DNA of 64,000 nt from JAGVSR01 sp963742405 (lineage in GTDB: Bacteria; Pseudomonadota; Alphaproteobacteria; Rhizobiales; Hyphomicrobiaceae): contig CAVUMB010000007.1 in NCBI GenBank assembly GCA_963742405.1, positions 62,001-126,000 of the forward strand, written 5' to 3'. The notes beneath the pieces are model-generated. The model was not told where the DNA came from. It was given only the letters and a program-made list of their open reading frames with translations, and did no database searches. Both the position numbers and the translations under genes were made by a program. Position 1 is the stretch's first letter. The number at the start of each line of letters is the position of its first letter. Positions 18,160-27,069 of the stretch are shown here, piece after piece.

Positions 18160-19863
18160 ATGATTCTCAATCTTTTCCAGGATCGCAACCACATGCCGAG
18201 CACGCGCAAGCGGACGATGCATCCAGATTCCGCCACACCTTCGGGCGGGGAGTCCTTGGTCCTCGTTTGTATATCATTGGTGGTCGCGGCCATCGTGGTT
18301 GGTCTCCATATTCACATGGGACTGCCGACGGGAATGGCGGCTCTGGTTGGAATGTCCCTGTTTATCGGCCTTGTCGGTTTTCAGGCCTGGCGGCGAGGCG
18401 AGGCTGAACGGATCGCGCTCAACAGCCAGTTGCAACGGCTCGAAGTTGAAGCCGGTTTGCTCCAGCCAGCGGCACCGGCCATCGTCCCTTCCCCACCGAG
18501 CCGCTCGATGCCGCCACAGCCCGGCGCCGCTCGGCAACCGGCTGCCGTTCCCCCTTTACCGATGCAACGTCCCAAGGCCGATCCCGCAGAACTGCCGCTT
18601 GAGGCCCCGCCTGTCGCAGCCCCAACCGTCAACGCCAATGATTTCCAGCCGCCTCGTTTCGAAGCCTATGAAGGCGCGCCGACCGCCGCCCCCGGCGAAT
18701 CGTTCAGCGACTATTGGCAAGCGGTCGAGGCCGCGGTGCCGATCGAGGCCGCGCACCGTTTGGCGCCCGCATTGGCAGAAGATGAGCCCCGCTACGAACC
18801 AGCGCCCGCCGTTGCTGCGTCCGCCGTGCGCGAAGACGATGTCGAGATGCTGCAGAGGCGCATCAAGGATATGCTGCTCCAGGTGACGGCTGCTGAGCAG
18901 GCCAAGGAACTGACAGCGCTGCCGGCGCACCAGCCTCTGCCGGCCGAGATTACTGCGGGCGTCGAGGCCTCGCTCGAGGCATTGCATGCCGCCGCGCATG
19001 TCATGCACAAACCGTCTTCAGCCGTTTTCGCGCCGGCGGCATCTGCGATTTCGGACACCGTAGTCGCAACGCCGCCTGAGCCCACGGCCGATCCCTCCAA
19101 TGCGCAGCGGTTGGCCGTGCGCGAGGCCATTGCGGCGGGTCGGGTCGATGTCTTTCTGGAACCGATCCTCAGCCTCGGCAATCAGGCAGCGCAGCATTAT
19201 GAAGTCAGCATCGCTCTGCGCGGGGTGAATTCAGAGCCGATCGGCAACGGCGAAGGCGATGTATTTGCCGGTCGCGGCCTTCTTCCACTTTTTGATTATG
19301 TCCGCATCGAGCGCAGTGCGATCGTCGCCGAGCGTTTGGCGAGCCGTGGCAAAAGCGGAGCAGTGTTCTCCTGCGCCTCGGGCGAAGCCTTGAACGAACC
19401 AGATTTCACCCGCAGCATGCAGCTGGATTTTGTCGCGCGGCCCGCGACGGCCCGACAACTGATCCTCACATTTCAGCAATCCGACATCCGCGCCTTTCGC
19501 GCGTCCGAGCAGCGCGCCGTGAGCGCCCTCTCGGCGTTGGGATTCCGCTTCGCCATCTCAGCACTGACCGATCTCGACATGAACTTCGCCGCCATGGCCA
19601 ATGCCGGCTTCGGTTTTGTCAAAGTGGATGCCGCGATGTTGATGCACGGCCTGCCTCATCCGGGCGGCCACATCCCCCCGAGTGATGTCTGCCGATTCCT
19701 GGCCGATCAAGGCTTTGGTATGATCGTCGAAGGCATCGACAGCGAAGAGACGCTCGCCCGCCTCTTTGGTTTCGGGGTCTTGATGGGTCAGGGCACACTT
19801 TTCGGCGGTCGCCGCCCGGTCAAGGCCGATGTCGTTGGTAAGCCGGGGCAAGCCGCCGCGTAG
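18160..19863 (+). CDS. Membrane protein with degenerate EAL domain
   Basis: Up to 567 aa (ATGs at 18160, 18193 and 18217 are all possible). Two transmembrane helices near the start (LVLVCISLVVAAIVVGL and GMAALVGMSLFIGLVGF) are followed by a long Pro/Ala-rich linker and, from about 320, an EAL domain. The signature Glu-Ala-Leu reads EVS, the ELTE-like Glu is Gln (LILTFQQS), and the DDFG metal site is replaced by ISALTDLDM; IVEGIDSEE and GQGTLFGGRRPV remain. Such a domain probably binds c-di-GMP or a partner without cleaving it. It lies just beyond the puf terminator, convergent with pufM. Confidence 0.85.
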   Translation: MILNLFQDRNHMPSTRKRTMHPDSATPSGGESLVLVCISLVVAAIVVGLHIHMGLPTGMAALVGMSLFIGLVGFQAWRRGEAERIALNSQLQRLEVEAGLLQPAAPAIVPSPPSRSMPPQPGAARQPAAVPPLPMQRPKADPAELPLEAPPVAAPTVNANDFQPPRFEAYEGAPTAAPGESFSDYWQAVEAAVPIEAAHRLAPALAEDEPRYEPAPAVAASAVREDDVEMLQRRIKDMLLQVTAAEQAKELTALPAHQPLPAEITAGVEASLEALHAAAHVMHKPSSAVFAPAASAISDTVVATPPEPTADPSNAQRLAVREAIAAGRVDVFLEPILSLGNQAAQHYEVSIALRGVNSEPIGNGEGDVFAGRGLLPLFDYVRIERSAIVAERLASRGKSGAVFSCASGEALNEPDFTRSMQLDFVARPATARQLILTFQQSDIRAFRASEQRAVSALSALGFRFAISALTDLDMNFAAMANAGFGFVKVDAAMLMHGLPHPGGHIPPSDVCRFLADQGFGMIVEGIDSEETLARLFGFGVLMGQGTLFGGRRPVKADVVGKPGQAAA

Positions 19864-20074
19864 CGGATCGCATCGCAGGCTGTGAACGATCGGATGCGGC
19901 GCCAAGTGCGCCAGGTTTCCCCTGTGCCGGCTGCAAGAAATAGCGCAGTCCCACGCAACGCCATTTCCAAGATAAAGCTCCGTACCGGTGCCGGACGGCA
20001 GCCGTTGTCATGACCGGGGCCCCGACGCGATATCATGCGGCAAAAAATGATTCGAGCGCCGGCAATCGTACGAA

Positions 20075-20107
20075 CGAAAAAGGCCCGGCGAGTAACCCGC
20101 CGGGCCT
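20075..20107 (-). terminator. Intrinsic terminator of the bchC-puf superoperon
   Basis: AGGCCCGGCG at 20081-20090 and CGCCGGGCCT at 20098-20107 form a perfect 10-bp stem with a 7-base loop. On the minus strand it is followed by TTTTT (20081-20077), as expected of an intrinsic terminator 38 bp past the pufM stop. Its position shows that pufM is the last gene of the transcript. Confidence 0.85.
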
Positions 20108-20145
20108 GGTGATTATCCGTCGTGTCGCCGTCGCAGGCTAGACCC

Positions 20146-21075
20146 TCATGGCCAAGCTGCGGGGGCAAGTCCGTGCTTCAGGCCCCAGTCGTACCAGTTG
20201 TCGACGGCCGTGCCGGTGAGCAGGATGCCGATGCCGCCGGTCAGCGGGCATAGCACCGCGAACCACCACGCCCAGCGATGGATCGATTCCATCGAAGCGT
20301 TGAAGCCCATCGTCCAGCGCCAGAAGAGGGCCGCCCGCTCTGACGCCGTACCGCGATCGGTGATTTGTTCGATCTCGCGCTCGCCGCCGTACCGCGACAC
20401 CGCCAGGATGGTCGCGCCGTGCATGGCAAACAGCAGAGCCGAGCCATACAGGAACGCAATCGAGAGCATGTGGAACGGATTGTAGAACAGGTTGCCGTAG
20501 GTGATCGAGAAGTTGTTCGTCCAGTCGAGGTGCGGGAAGATTCCGAACGGAACCGCTTCACTGAATTTACCCATCAGGATGGGGCGAATGAACCCCAGCA
20601 CGAGGTAAAGCCAGATGGCGGCGGCGAAGGCCCACGGAACGTGCGTGCCCATGCCAAGCGCGCGGGCCCGGCGGTACATGCGCGCCCACCACAGCAGAAT
20701 GGACGTTGTCAGGAAGAAGCCGGCCATCAGCCACCAGCCGCCCTCTTTGAGCGGTGGGATGGTCAGACCGTACTCCGGCTTCGGCGGCTCCAGTGCAAGG
20801 TAAGGCAACTTGCGGATGAACTGCACCGGATCCCAATGCACCGATGCCAGCATGTTGAGGCCGATGATCTCGATCGCGATGATGCCGCAAACGAGCGATA
20901 GGAAGCCCAGAGTGCCGAGGTAAATCGGCCCAATCTGCGCATCGCCTATTTTGCCTGCCCAGTAGGAGAAGAAAGGCTCGCCGCGCCGGTCCGATTCACC
21001 TGCCGGTAGATCGATGCCCGGTTCCGGATGCGGCTTCACCTGCAACTGGGTGAAGATGTTCTGGTAGTAAGTCAT
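20146..21075 (-). CDS. pufM: Photosynthetic reaction centre M subunit
   Basis: 309 aa. Forms with PufL the membrane core that binds bacteriochlorophylls, bacteriopheophytins and quinones. Five transmembrane helices are visible; the special-pair and iron ligands are in the conserved helix D-E region (GNLFYNPFHMLSIAFLYGSALLFAMHGATILAV) and the Q-site region SIHRWAWWF. The C terminus ends shortly after GTAVDNWYDWGLKHGL, without the extension that touches a bound cytochrome subunit in pufC-containing species. Last gene of the operon; starts 15 bp after the pufL stop. Confidence 0.98.
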   Translation of the reverse strand: MTYYQNIFTQLQVKPHPEPGIDLPAGESDRRGEPFFSYWAGKIGDAQIGPIYLGTLGFLSLVCGIIAIEIIGLNMLASVHWDPVQFIRKLPYLALEPPKPEYGLTIPPLKEGGWWLMAGFFLTTSILLWWARMYRRARALGMGTHVPWAFAAAIWLYLVLGFIRPILMGKFSEAVPFGIFPHLDWTNNFSITYGNLFYNPFHMLSIAFLYGSALLFAMHGATILAVSRYGGEREIEQITDRGTASERAALFWRWTMGFNASMESIHRWAWWFAVLCPLTGGIGILLTGTAVDNWYDWGLKHGLAPAAWP

Positions 21076-21090
21076 GTGTGTCTCCTCCCC

Positions 21091-21921
21091 TTACGACCAG
21101 ATCGGCAGTTCGAGCCACCAGTTCCACCAGTCGGCCCAAGGATTGCCCTCGGCCCACAACGGTCCGCTGATGATGATGCACACCGCACTCCAGAACCCCG
21201 CCGACAACGCCAAGAACAGGCCGAGGCGATGAATGCCCAGCGTGCCGATGGAGTAACCGATGGTGTCGCGGAAGTAGGAGTTCTCATGCTCCGGCGTCTT
21301 CACCACTTCACCCTTCGGCGGGTTCACCGCAGACAGGACGAGCGCGCCATGCAGGGCGAGCGCGAGACACGTTGTGAAGAAAAACGTGATCGCGATCATA
21401 TGCGCGGGGTTGTAGTGGAAGTTGCCGTAGGTGTAGCCCGTGCCCGAAACCCAATCGAGATGACTCATGAAGCCATACGGAAATCCGTACGACCAGGAGC
21501 CCATCGCAATTGGCCGCAGGACCACAAGAGTGACATAGGCAAGAATGGCGAAAGCGAAAGCGAACGGCACGTGGTAGCCCATGCCGAGTTTGCGACAGAT
21601 CTCCACCTCGCGAAGCGCCCAGGAGACGAACGCCCCGATGGCGCAGACGGTCACCGCCTGCCAGATCCCACCCTGTTTGAGCGGAGCCAGGCCGAGACCA
21701 AATTCCGCTGGTGGCGGGTTGATAGAGAGGCGGAAGAGATTCCACGTCGGGCCCAGTGAGACGCCCCATGCAATAAGGCCGACACCGACGAAGATGAAGA
21801 AGATGGTCGTGACGCCGAAGAAGCCGACGTAGAAGGGCCCGACCCAGAAGTCGAACAGATCCCCGCCGGTCAGCGTTCCGCCACGAACACGGTATTTACG
21901 CTCGAAGTTAAGCATAGCCAT
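21091..21921 (-). CDS. pufL: Photosynthetic reaction centre L subunit
   Basis: 276 aa from ATG at 21921, opening MAMLNFERKYRVRGGTLTGG as in other L subunits. The conserved GSWSYGFPYGFMSHLDWVS segment precedes GNFHYNPAHMIAITFFFTT, which carries His ligands to the special pair and the non-haem iron. It pairs with PufM. It is separated from pufA by 118 bp that hold a strong hairpin. Confidence 0.98.
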   Translation of the reverse strand: MAMLNFERKYRVRGGTLTGGDLFDFWVGPFYVGFFGVTTIFFIFVGVGLIAWGVSLGPTWNLFRLSINPPPAEFGLGLAPLKQGGIWQAVTVCAIGAFVSWALREVEICRKLGMGYHVPFAFAFAILAYVTLVVLRPIAMGSWSYGFPYGFMSHLDWVSGTGYTYGNFHYNPAHMIAITFFFTTCLALALHGALVLSAVNPPKGEVVKTPEHENSYFRDTIGYSIGTLGIHRLGLFLALSAGFWSAVCIIISGPLWAEGNPWADWWNWWLELPIWS

Positions 21922-21993
21922 GGCTGGATTCTCCGCTCAGTCGGCACGCAGCCGGCTGCGAGTCATTATTGTTTTCATTCGATAGAGGTATTG

Positions 21994-22027
21994 GGAACCG
22001 GACGGGCGAAGCCGTCCGTCCGGTTCC
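21994..22027 (-). promoter_or_regulatory. pufA-pufL intercistronic mRNA-stabilising hairpin
   Basis: GGAACCGGACGG at 21994-22005 and CCGTCCGGTTCC at 22016-22027 form a perfect 12-bp stem with a 10-base loop, 12 bp after the pufA stop. No T-tract follows on the minus strand. In Rhodobacter a hairpin at the same place shields pufBA mRNA from 3' decay so that LH1 is made in excess over the reaction centre; the same job is inferred here. Confidence 0.8.
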
Positions 22028-22039
22028 ATGGTGTAGCGG

Positions 22040-22222
22040 TTAGACCGCCTTCATCAGCGGCATTTCGATCTGTGCCGCCTTGGCGGGACGAGGTCCTTCG
22101 ATCCAGTTGAAGCGATCGGTGCTCAACAGGATGAAGTGGATCAGGACCGCAAGGCTGAACAGGAATGTTGCCAAAGCGATCAGTGTCCGCCGAGGATCGA
22201 AGAGAAGCCAAATCTTCCACAT
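22040..22222 (-). CDS. pufA: LH1 light-harvesting alpha polypeptide
   Basis: 60 aa, MWKIWLLFDPRRTLIALATF. A single transmembrane helix carries the bacteriochlorophyll-ligand His in LAVLIHFILLSTDRFNW, and the MWKIW/FDPRR start is typical of LH1 alpha. It follows pufB by 19 bp. Pairs with PufB around the reaction centre. Confidence 0.97.
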   Translation of the reverse strand: MWKIWLLFDPRRTLIALATFLFSLAVLIHFILLSTDRFNWIEGPRPAKAAQIEMPLMKAV

Positions 22223-22241
22223 GTTCTCATCTCCCTCTGGG

Positions 22242-22469
22242 TTATGCCTTGAGCGACGGCAGGTAGCTCAGGGCGTAGTTTGCGCCATCGATCAACGACG
22301 CATAGCCGGTCGGCCCCGGGAACCAGGGACGCCACTGCCACACGAGGAAGTGCGCGATGATCGCGATGACCGTGAAGATAATGAAGGAAGTGACGAAGAT
22401 TCCGTGGAACTCCTTCGCTTCCGATTCGGTCAATCCCGACACCGAGCCGCTTCTGTTATCAGCAGCCAT
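22242..22469 (-). CDS. pufB: LH1 light-harvesting beta polypeptide
   Basis: 75 aa from ATG at 22469. The cytoplasmic start (GLTESEAKEFHGIFVTSF) and the helix ending AHFLVWQWRPWFPGP are the LH1 beta signature; the bacteriochlorophyll ligand is the His of AHFLVW. A C-terminal extension (YASLIDGANYALSYLPSLKA) goes beyond the Rhodobacter form and resembles that of other Hyphomicrobiales. First gene of the highly expressed pufBA pair. Confidence 0.97.
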   Translation of the reverse strand: MAADNRSGSVSGLTESEAKEFHGIFVTSFIIFTVIAIIAHFLVWQWRPWFPGPTGYASLIDGANYALSYLPSLKA

Positions 22470-22604
22470 GTTGGTACTCTCCGTGAATTGGCCTTGCGGC
22501 CGTTACCGCGCATCGACCCGCGCGGCAGGGGTAGTCCGTGGCTTTGGACACCACGTTGCAGGCTCGTCCGGTCTGTGTCAGGCCCGGGCGAATTCGGTAA
22601 TGGA

Positions 22605-23000
22605 TCAGCCCATGAATGCGTAGGCCGCGCTGATGTGCGCTGCCTCTCTGGCCTGCTCGAAAACGGATTTGCGCACTTCGCCATCGCCCATCCGCTGCGC
22701 CCACTTGTGCGGCATTGCTCGTTCGATGACCGACGTCAGAAGAAAAACTGCGAAGGCAAGCGTGAAGATCAGTCGAAATTCGACGGCATCTTGCTTTTTG
22801 GGTTTGGCAGCGGGCCGCGGTACGCCGGCGTGTTGCGCCAGTGCGCGAGACACAGCCGCTGCGCCGGCCGTGCTGGCCAGCGAAGGGACGCGAAGCGCCG
22901 GTGCTTGCGATGCGCCGCGGCGCGGTGCCACAACGGGCAGGGCGCGCACGCGAACGAAACTCGACCGGGTGGACGGTTCGGGAATTGAAAGCGTTGTCAT
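22605..23000 (-). CDS. pufQ: PufQ-like protein
   Basis: 131 aa from ATG at 23000, overlapping the bchZ stop by 4 bases (ATGA). A basic, Pro/Ala-rich N-terminal part of about 70 residues precedes one transmembrane helix (FRLIFTLAFAVFLLTSVIERAMP) and a short tail (FEQAREAAHISAAYAFMG), the arrangement of PufQ. PufQ is thought to influence bacteriochlorophyll supply to pigment proteins. Family match is on the C-terminal half only, the N-terminal extension being unusual. 135 bp separate it from pufB. Confidence 0.82.
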   Translation of the reverse strand: MTTLSIPEPSTRSSFVRVRALPVVAPRRGASQAPALRVPSLASTAGAAAVSRALAQHAGVPRPAAKPKKQDAVEFRLIFTLAFAVFLLTSVIERAMPHKWAQRMGDGEVRKSVFEQAREAAHISAAYAFMG

Positions 23001-24451
23001 GCAGCGTGGCCCTCCTTGATGAACGGGCGAGACAATGCGAGGCGGCGTGCGCTGACTCGTGTCTCTCCCGCTTGACGTGCGGTACGTTCGGCCGCGTCGC
23101 GCAGACGCTTGGCAGCCGAGATGCGGATCAGAATGGGTTGTTCCTCGATGATTTCATCGAAGGCGTGTTTGGCGTCGTCGTCCCACGGCAGTTCAGCGTG
23201 CACGCGCGCCGGCGTGGGATCGACCCGGTCCATGTCGGCGGCGAGCGGGAGGATGTGAAACAGCGCGTCGAAAAGCGCGTTGCAGACTTCCTGCACTAGA
23301 TAAGTCGCGCCCGCGTAGCCCATGAATGGCGTGCCGGTATGCCGGCGAATGATGGCGCCTGGGAAAGAGGCCGGAATGAACACGCCACGACCGCCGGCTT
23401 CCGCCAGATACATGCGCTCGTTGTAGCTTCCGAAGATCACCAGCGGCGGCGTCTGCTTGATGGCGGCGCGCACCGCGTCATTGTCCGGCTTAACGCCGGG
23501 CTTGCGGGAAAAGGCGAAGTTGCACGGCAGCCCGAGTTCCGTTTCGAGAAATTGGCGCACGCCGCGCGTGTATGTTTCGTTGGCAGCGATACCAAAGGAA
23601 GCTGTACCGAAGAAATCCTGCGTCACGGAGCGCCACAGGTCCCAGATTGGCTTGATCGTGGTGTGCTTCTCTCGGGTAATGAACGGTTCCGGATCGAGCC
23701 CCAACATATCGCCGAGCTTGCGCAGGAACAGGGTGGTCGAATGAATACCGATCGGCGCCTGCAGGTACGGCCGCTCCAACGTTTCGCAAAGCAGGCGTCC
23801 GTATTCGCGGTACATGCAGATATTGGCTTCCGCGTCCGCGAGTTTCGCCACGTCGGCGACGTGTGATCCGAGTGGGAAAACCATGTTGACTTGAGCGCCG
23901 ATGCCTTCGACGAGACGGCGGATTTCTGCAAGATCGGACGGTGTATTGAACGTGCCGTAGATCGGACCGATGATGTTGACGCGCGGCTTCTGACCTTCGG
24001 CCCGCGGCTTCAGTTCGGGAACCTTCTTGCGCCCGAACTGGGTCCATAGCCACGTCATGGCCCTGTCGGCGCTCTGCCACTGATCTTCATCGATGGTGCG
24101 CGGCAGAAAGCGCTGAATGTTGGTTCCCTCCGGCGTCACGCCGCCACCGATCATTTCGGCGATCGATCCGGTCACAACCACCGCCGGCATATGCGGATCA
24201 AGCGTCTTGTGCGCGCGGCGCATGGCGCCTTCAGTCCCCGTCTTGCCGAGCTCTTCTTCAGAAAGACCGGTGACGACGATCGGCAACTCATGCGGCGGCA
24301 GCGCATCTGTGTAGTGCAGCACCGATGTGACCGGCAGATTTTCGCAGCCGACCGGGCCGTCGATGATCACCTGCAACCCCTTGATGGCGCTGAAGACGTA
24401 CACCGAGCCCCAATAACCACCGGCTCTGTCGTGATCCAAGACGAGGGTCAT
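22997..24451 (-). CDS. bchZ: Chlorophyllide a reductase subunit Z
   Basis: 484 aa from ATG at 24451, overlapping the bchY stop (ATGA). BchY and BchZ form the catalytic heterotetramer of chlorophyllide a reductase, which reduces ring B to give the bacteriochlorin. NifK-like features: VIIDGPVGCENLPVTSVLHYTDALPPHELP near the start with the cluster Cys, VVVTGSIAEMIGGGV, and the C-terminal NALFDALFHILPLAADMD. The reading frame is open further upstream to 24883 but that lies inside bchY. Confidence 0.97.
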   Translation of the reverse strand: MTLVLDHDRAGGYWGSVYVFSAIKGLQVIIDGPVGCENLPVTSVLHYTDALPPHELPIVVTGLSEEELGKTGTEGAMRRAHKTLDPHMPAVVVTGSIAEMIGGGVTPEGTNIQRFLPRTIDEDQWQSADRAMTWLWTQFGRKKVPELKPRAEGQKPRVNIIGPIYGTFNTPSDLAEIRRLVEGIGAQVNMVFPLGSHVADVAKLADAEANICMYREYGRLLCETLERPYLQAPIGIHSTTLFLRKLGDMLGLDPEPFITREKHTTIKPIWDLWRSVTQDFFGTASFGIAANETYTRGVRQFLETELGLPCNFAFSRKPGVKPDNDAVRAAIKQTPPLVIFGSYNERMYLAEAGGRGVFIPASFPGAIIRRHTGTPFMGYAGATYLVQEVCNALFDALFHILPLAADMDRVDPTPARVHAELPWDDDAKHAFDEIIEEQPILIRISAAKRLRDAAERTARQAGETRVSARRLALSRPFIKEGHAA

Positions 24452-26010
24452 AACATTTCCTCCGCCTTGCGCTTCTTGGCTTCTTTTTCGATGCGGCGCT
24501 TGTACTCGGCGCGAAACTCCGGCCGCTCGCTGGGTACGTCTTCCCAGATGCCGGTCGCATGCCCTTCGCCGACGCCCTCGAAGAAGGCGCTCATGGTATC
24601 GAACCGCGCTTTTCCGGCCATTGCGGCGTTGATGACCTGAGCCAGCGACCCTGCGCCTGCCACACCCATCAGCGGACGTGCCGAAATGAGATTGGTGAAA
24701 TAAAGCGCCGGCGTGGAGCTTTCTTTTGCCTTCTGCACGACGGGGGTTGTACCGATGGCGAGGTCTGGCTTGAACTCGTGGAAGGCCGCAAGATCTTGCT
24801 CGAGTGAGGCGCGATACTGAATGTGCACGCCCTTGGCTTCGAGCCATTCGCGATCGGCATCCGACCATTGCGTCTTCGGACAAGCCGTGCCGACGTAGCG
24901 CACATCGGCGCCGCTTTCGACCAGAAGCCGAGCAACAATCAGCTCCGAGCCCTCGTAACCCGACAGCGTGATCCGTCCCTTAATCGGCTTGGCGGCAATG
25001 GCCGCGCGGATAGCCGGCAGGAACTTCGCCTTCGCTTCATCGATTTTGGCCGCCGCGATGTTGCAGGCAGCCCCAATGCTTTCGAGCCAGGCCGCCGTAC
25101 CGTCGAGCCCGACAGGCGCCGATCCGACGACTTTACGGCCGGCTGCCTCAAACTCACGAATACTCGCTTTATAGAAGGGATGGATTGCGGCCACCGCCGC
25201 GCAATCGAGAGCGCCATAGAGTTCACGCCATTCGCGCGTTGGCACAACGGGGCCGGCGGCAAGTCCCATCGGCTCCAGCAAAGCGCCGATGCTCATGGGA
25301 TCGGCCGGAAACATTTCGCCGAGCAAAGTGACTGTTGGTTTCAGACTGACGCCCGTGCGCGGTGCCTGCACCGGCCCGAACTCGGCCTCCGAGCGGGCAT
25401 ATTTCAGCATCGCACCTGCAAGGACATCCTTGGCTTCCGCGTGCGTCGGCACGCCGAACCCCGGCACGTCGATGCCGATAATGCGCACGCCGTTGATTTC
25501 CTTAGGCAGGAGCTGCAACGGAACGCCGGACGCGGTGGGAACGCACAGATTGGTGATGATGATTGTGTCGTAGAGTTCCGGGTCGGCGAGTTGGAACGCC
25601 GCGTCGCGGATGTCTTCGAACAGTTTGCCGGTGACGAGCGTTTCGGAGTTGAACGGCACGTAGCCGACCGTTCTGCGCGCGCCGTAGAAGTGCGACGTGA
25701 AGGTCAAACCATAGACGCAGCAGGCCGAACCGGAAAGGATCGTCGCCGTGCGCCGCATCCGCAAGCCGACACGCAGCGAGCCGAACGCTGGGCACATGCT
25801 CTGCGGCTGGTCGTGGGGACCCATCGGATAGTCGGCAGCGTAGCGTTCGAGAGTTTCGCTCTTGCCTGCCGCAACGGCGGCCTTTTTCAACTCGGCCTTC
25901 CCGGCATGGCAACCCAGACCGTCGCCACTTTTCGAGGGGGCGGGCGCGCAGGCATTCGCAACCGGTGCTTCCGATGGTGCCTCAACGATTTTCTCGTCCA
26001 ACGCCGTCAT
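24448..26010 (-). CDS. bchY: Chlorophyllide a reductase subunit Y
   Basis: 520 aa from ATG at 26010. NifD-like partner of BchZ. An N-terminal extension of about 60 residues (with GLGCHAGKAELKKAAV) leads to the cluster-binding region QSMCPAFGSLRVGL and GSACCVYGLTFTSHFYGARR. TIIITNLCVPTASGVPLQLLP carries the third conserved Cys. It is 36 bp downstream of bchX. Confidence 0.97.
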   Translation of the reverse strand: MTALDEKIVEAPSEAPVANACAPAPSKSGDGLGCHAGKAELKKAAVAAGKSETLERYAADYPMGPHDQPQSMCPAFGSLRVGLRMRRTATILSGSACCVYGLTFTSHFYGARRTVGYVPFNSETLVTGKLFEDIRDAAFQLADPELYDTIIITNLCVPTASGVPLQLLPKEINGVRIIGIDVPGFGVPTHAEAKDVLAGAMLKYARSEAEFGPVQAPRTGVSLKPTVTLLGEMFPADPMSIGALLEPMGLAAGPVVPTREWRELYGALDCAAVAAIHPFYKASIREFEAAGRKVVGSAPVGLDGTAAWLESIGAACNIAAAKIDEAKAKFLPAIRAAIAAKPIKGRITLSGYEGSELIVARLLVESGADVRYVGTACPKTQWSDADREWLEAKGVHIQYRASLEQDLAAFHEFKPDLAIGTTPVVQKAKESSTPALYFTNLISARPLMGVAGAGSLAQVINAAMAGKARFDTMSAFFEGVGEGHATGIWEDVPSERPEFRAEYKRRIEKEAKKRKAEEML

Positions 26011-26046
26011 GAGTGAGGGCCCCCGGCCCGGTAATCGCTGCTGAAC

Positions 26047-27069
26047 TCAAACCGTGTCGTAGATAACTTCCAAAGACGGCCTGATCACTGCCGATCCGCC
26101 GCACATGTCTTCGTAACTTGCCGGCTGCAGCACGACGTTGCGCCCGACCACATCGCTCTCGAACAACCCGAGGAGACCGTCTTGCGTAAGCGGCGAAGGA
26201 CGCACCGGCGGCGCACTGGCGACGTTGAGGGCGAGTTCTTCAAACAACGGCGCCCATTCGCCACCGGGCAAGCCGATGATCTCGTAGTTTGCACTCTTGC
26301 GGCGAATGTCTTCGTTCGCGGGGATCGCGGCCAGAACGGGAATTCCGGCAGCTTCGGCAAAGGCCCGCGCTTCGCCCGTTCCGTCGTCCTTGTTGATCAC
26401 CATGCCGGCGACGCCGACGTTGCCGCCGAGCTTGCGGAAGTATTCGACCGCCGAGCAAACGTTGTTGGCCACATAAAGCGACTGCAGGTCGTTCGAGCCG
26501 ACGACAATGACCTTCTGACACATGTCGCGCGCGATCGGCAGGCCGAAGCCCCCACACACCACGTCACCAAGGAAGTCGAGGAGAACGTAGTCAAAGCCCC
26601 ACTCGTGAAAACCGAGCTTCTCCAGCGTTTCGAAACCATGGATGATTCCGCGCCCGCCGCAGCCGCGGCCGACTTCCGGACCGCCCAGTTCCATGGCGAA
26701 GACGCCATCCCGCTTGAAGCAGACGTCCGAGATCTTGATCTCTTCACCGGCAAGCTTCTTCTTTGCGCTCGTCTCGATGATGGTCGGCGTTGCCCGGCCG
26801 CCGAATAGCAGCGATGTTGTATCGCTCTTGGGATCGCAACCGATGAGGAGCACGCGCTTGCCGAGTTGCGCCATCATGTAAGACAGATTGGCGAGCGCGA
26901 AACTCTTGCCGCTGCCGCCCTTGCCGTAGATCGCGATGATCTGTGTTTCTTTCGTCGCCGATCCGGCCTGCGGCACGGGATCGGGCTCTTGCGCGGCCTC
27001 CTCGCGCAGGAAGTCCGTCATCGACGGCTTGAGAGCGTTAAGTGTAGTCGTGGTTCCGCACGCGCTCAT
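26047..27069 (-). CDS. bchX: Chlorophyllide a reductase iron protein subunit X
   Basis: 340 aa from ATG at 27069, overlapping the bchC stop by 4 bases. NifH-like ATP-driven electron donor to BchYZ. P-loop YGKGGSGKSFALANLS, switch region CDPKSDTTSLLFGG, and the two cluster Cys in GRGCGGRGIIHGFETL and GDVVCGGFGLP are all present. The open frame extends to 27240, but that part lies in bchC. Confidence 0.98.
   Translation of the reverse strand: MSACGTTTTLNALKPSMTDFLREEAAQEPDPVPQAGSATKETQIIAIYGKGGSGKSFALANLSYMMAQLGKRVLLIGCDPKSDTTSLLFGGRATPTIIETSAKKKLAGEEIKISDVCFKRDGVFAMELGGPEVGRGCGGRGIIHGFETLEKLGFHEWGFDYVLLDFLGDVVCGGFGLPIARDMCQKVIVVGSNDLQSLYVANNVCSAVEYFRKLGGNVGVAGMVINKDDGTGEARAFAEAAGIPVLAAIPANEDIRRKSANYEIIGLPGGEWAPLFEELALNVASAPPVRPSPLTQDGLLGLFESDVVGRNVVLQPASYEDMCGGSAVIRPSLEVIYDTV

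Noticed and set aside
24823..26016. 397-codon plus-strand frame opposite bchY
   Set aside because: Mirror frame of a conserved gene; Arg/His-rich translation with no domain.
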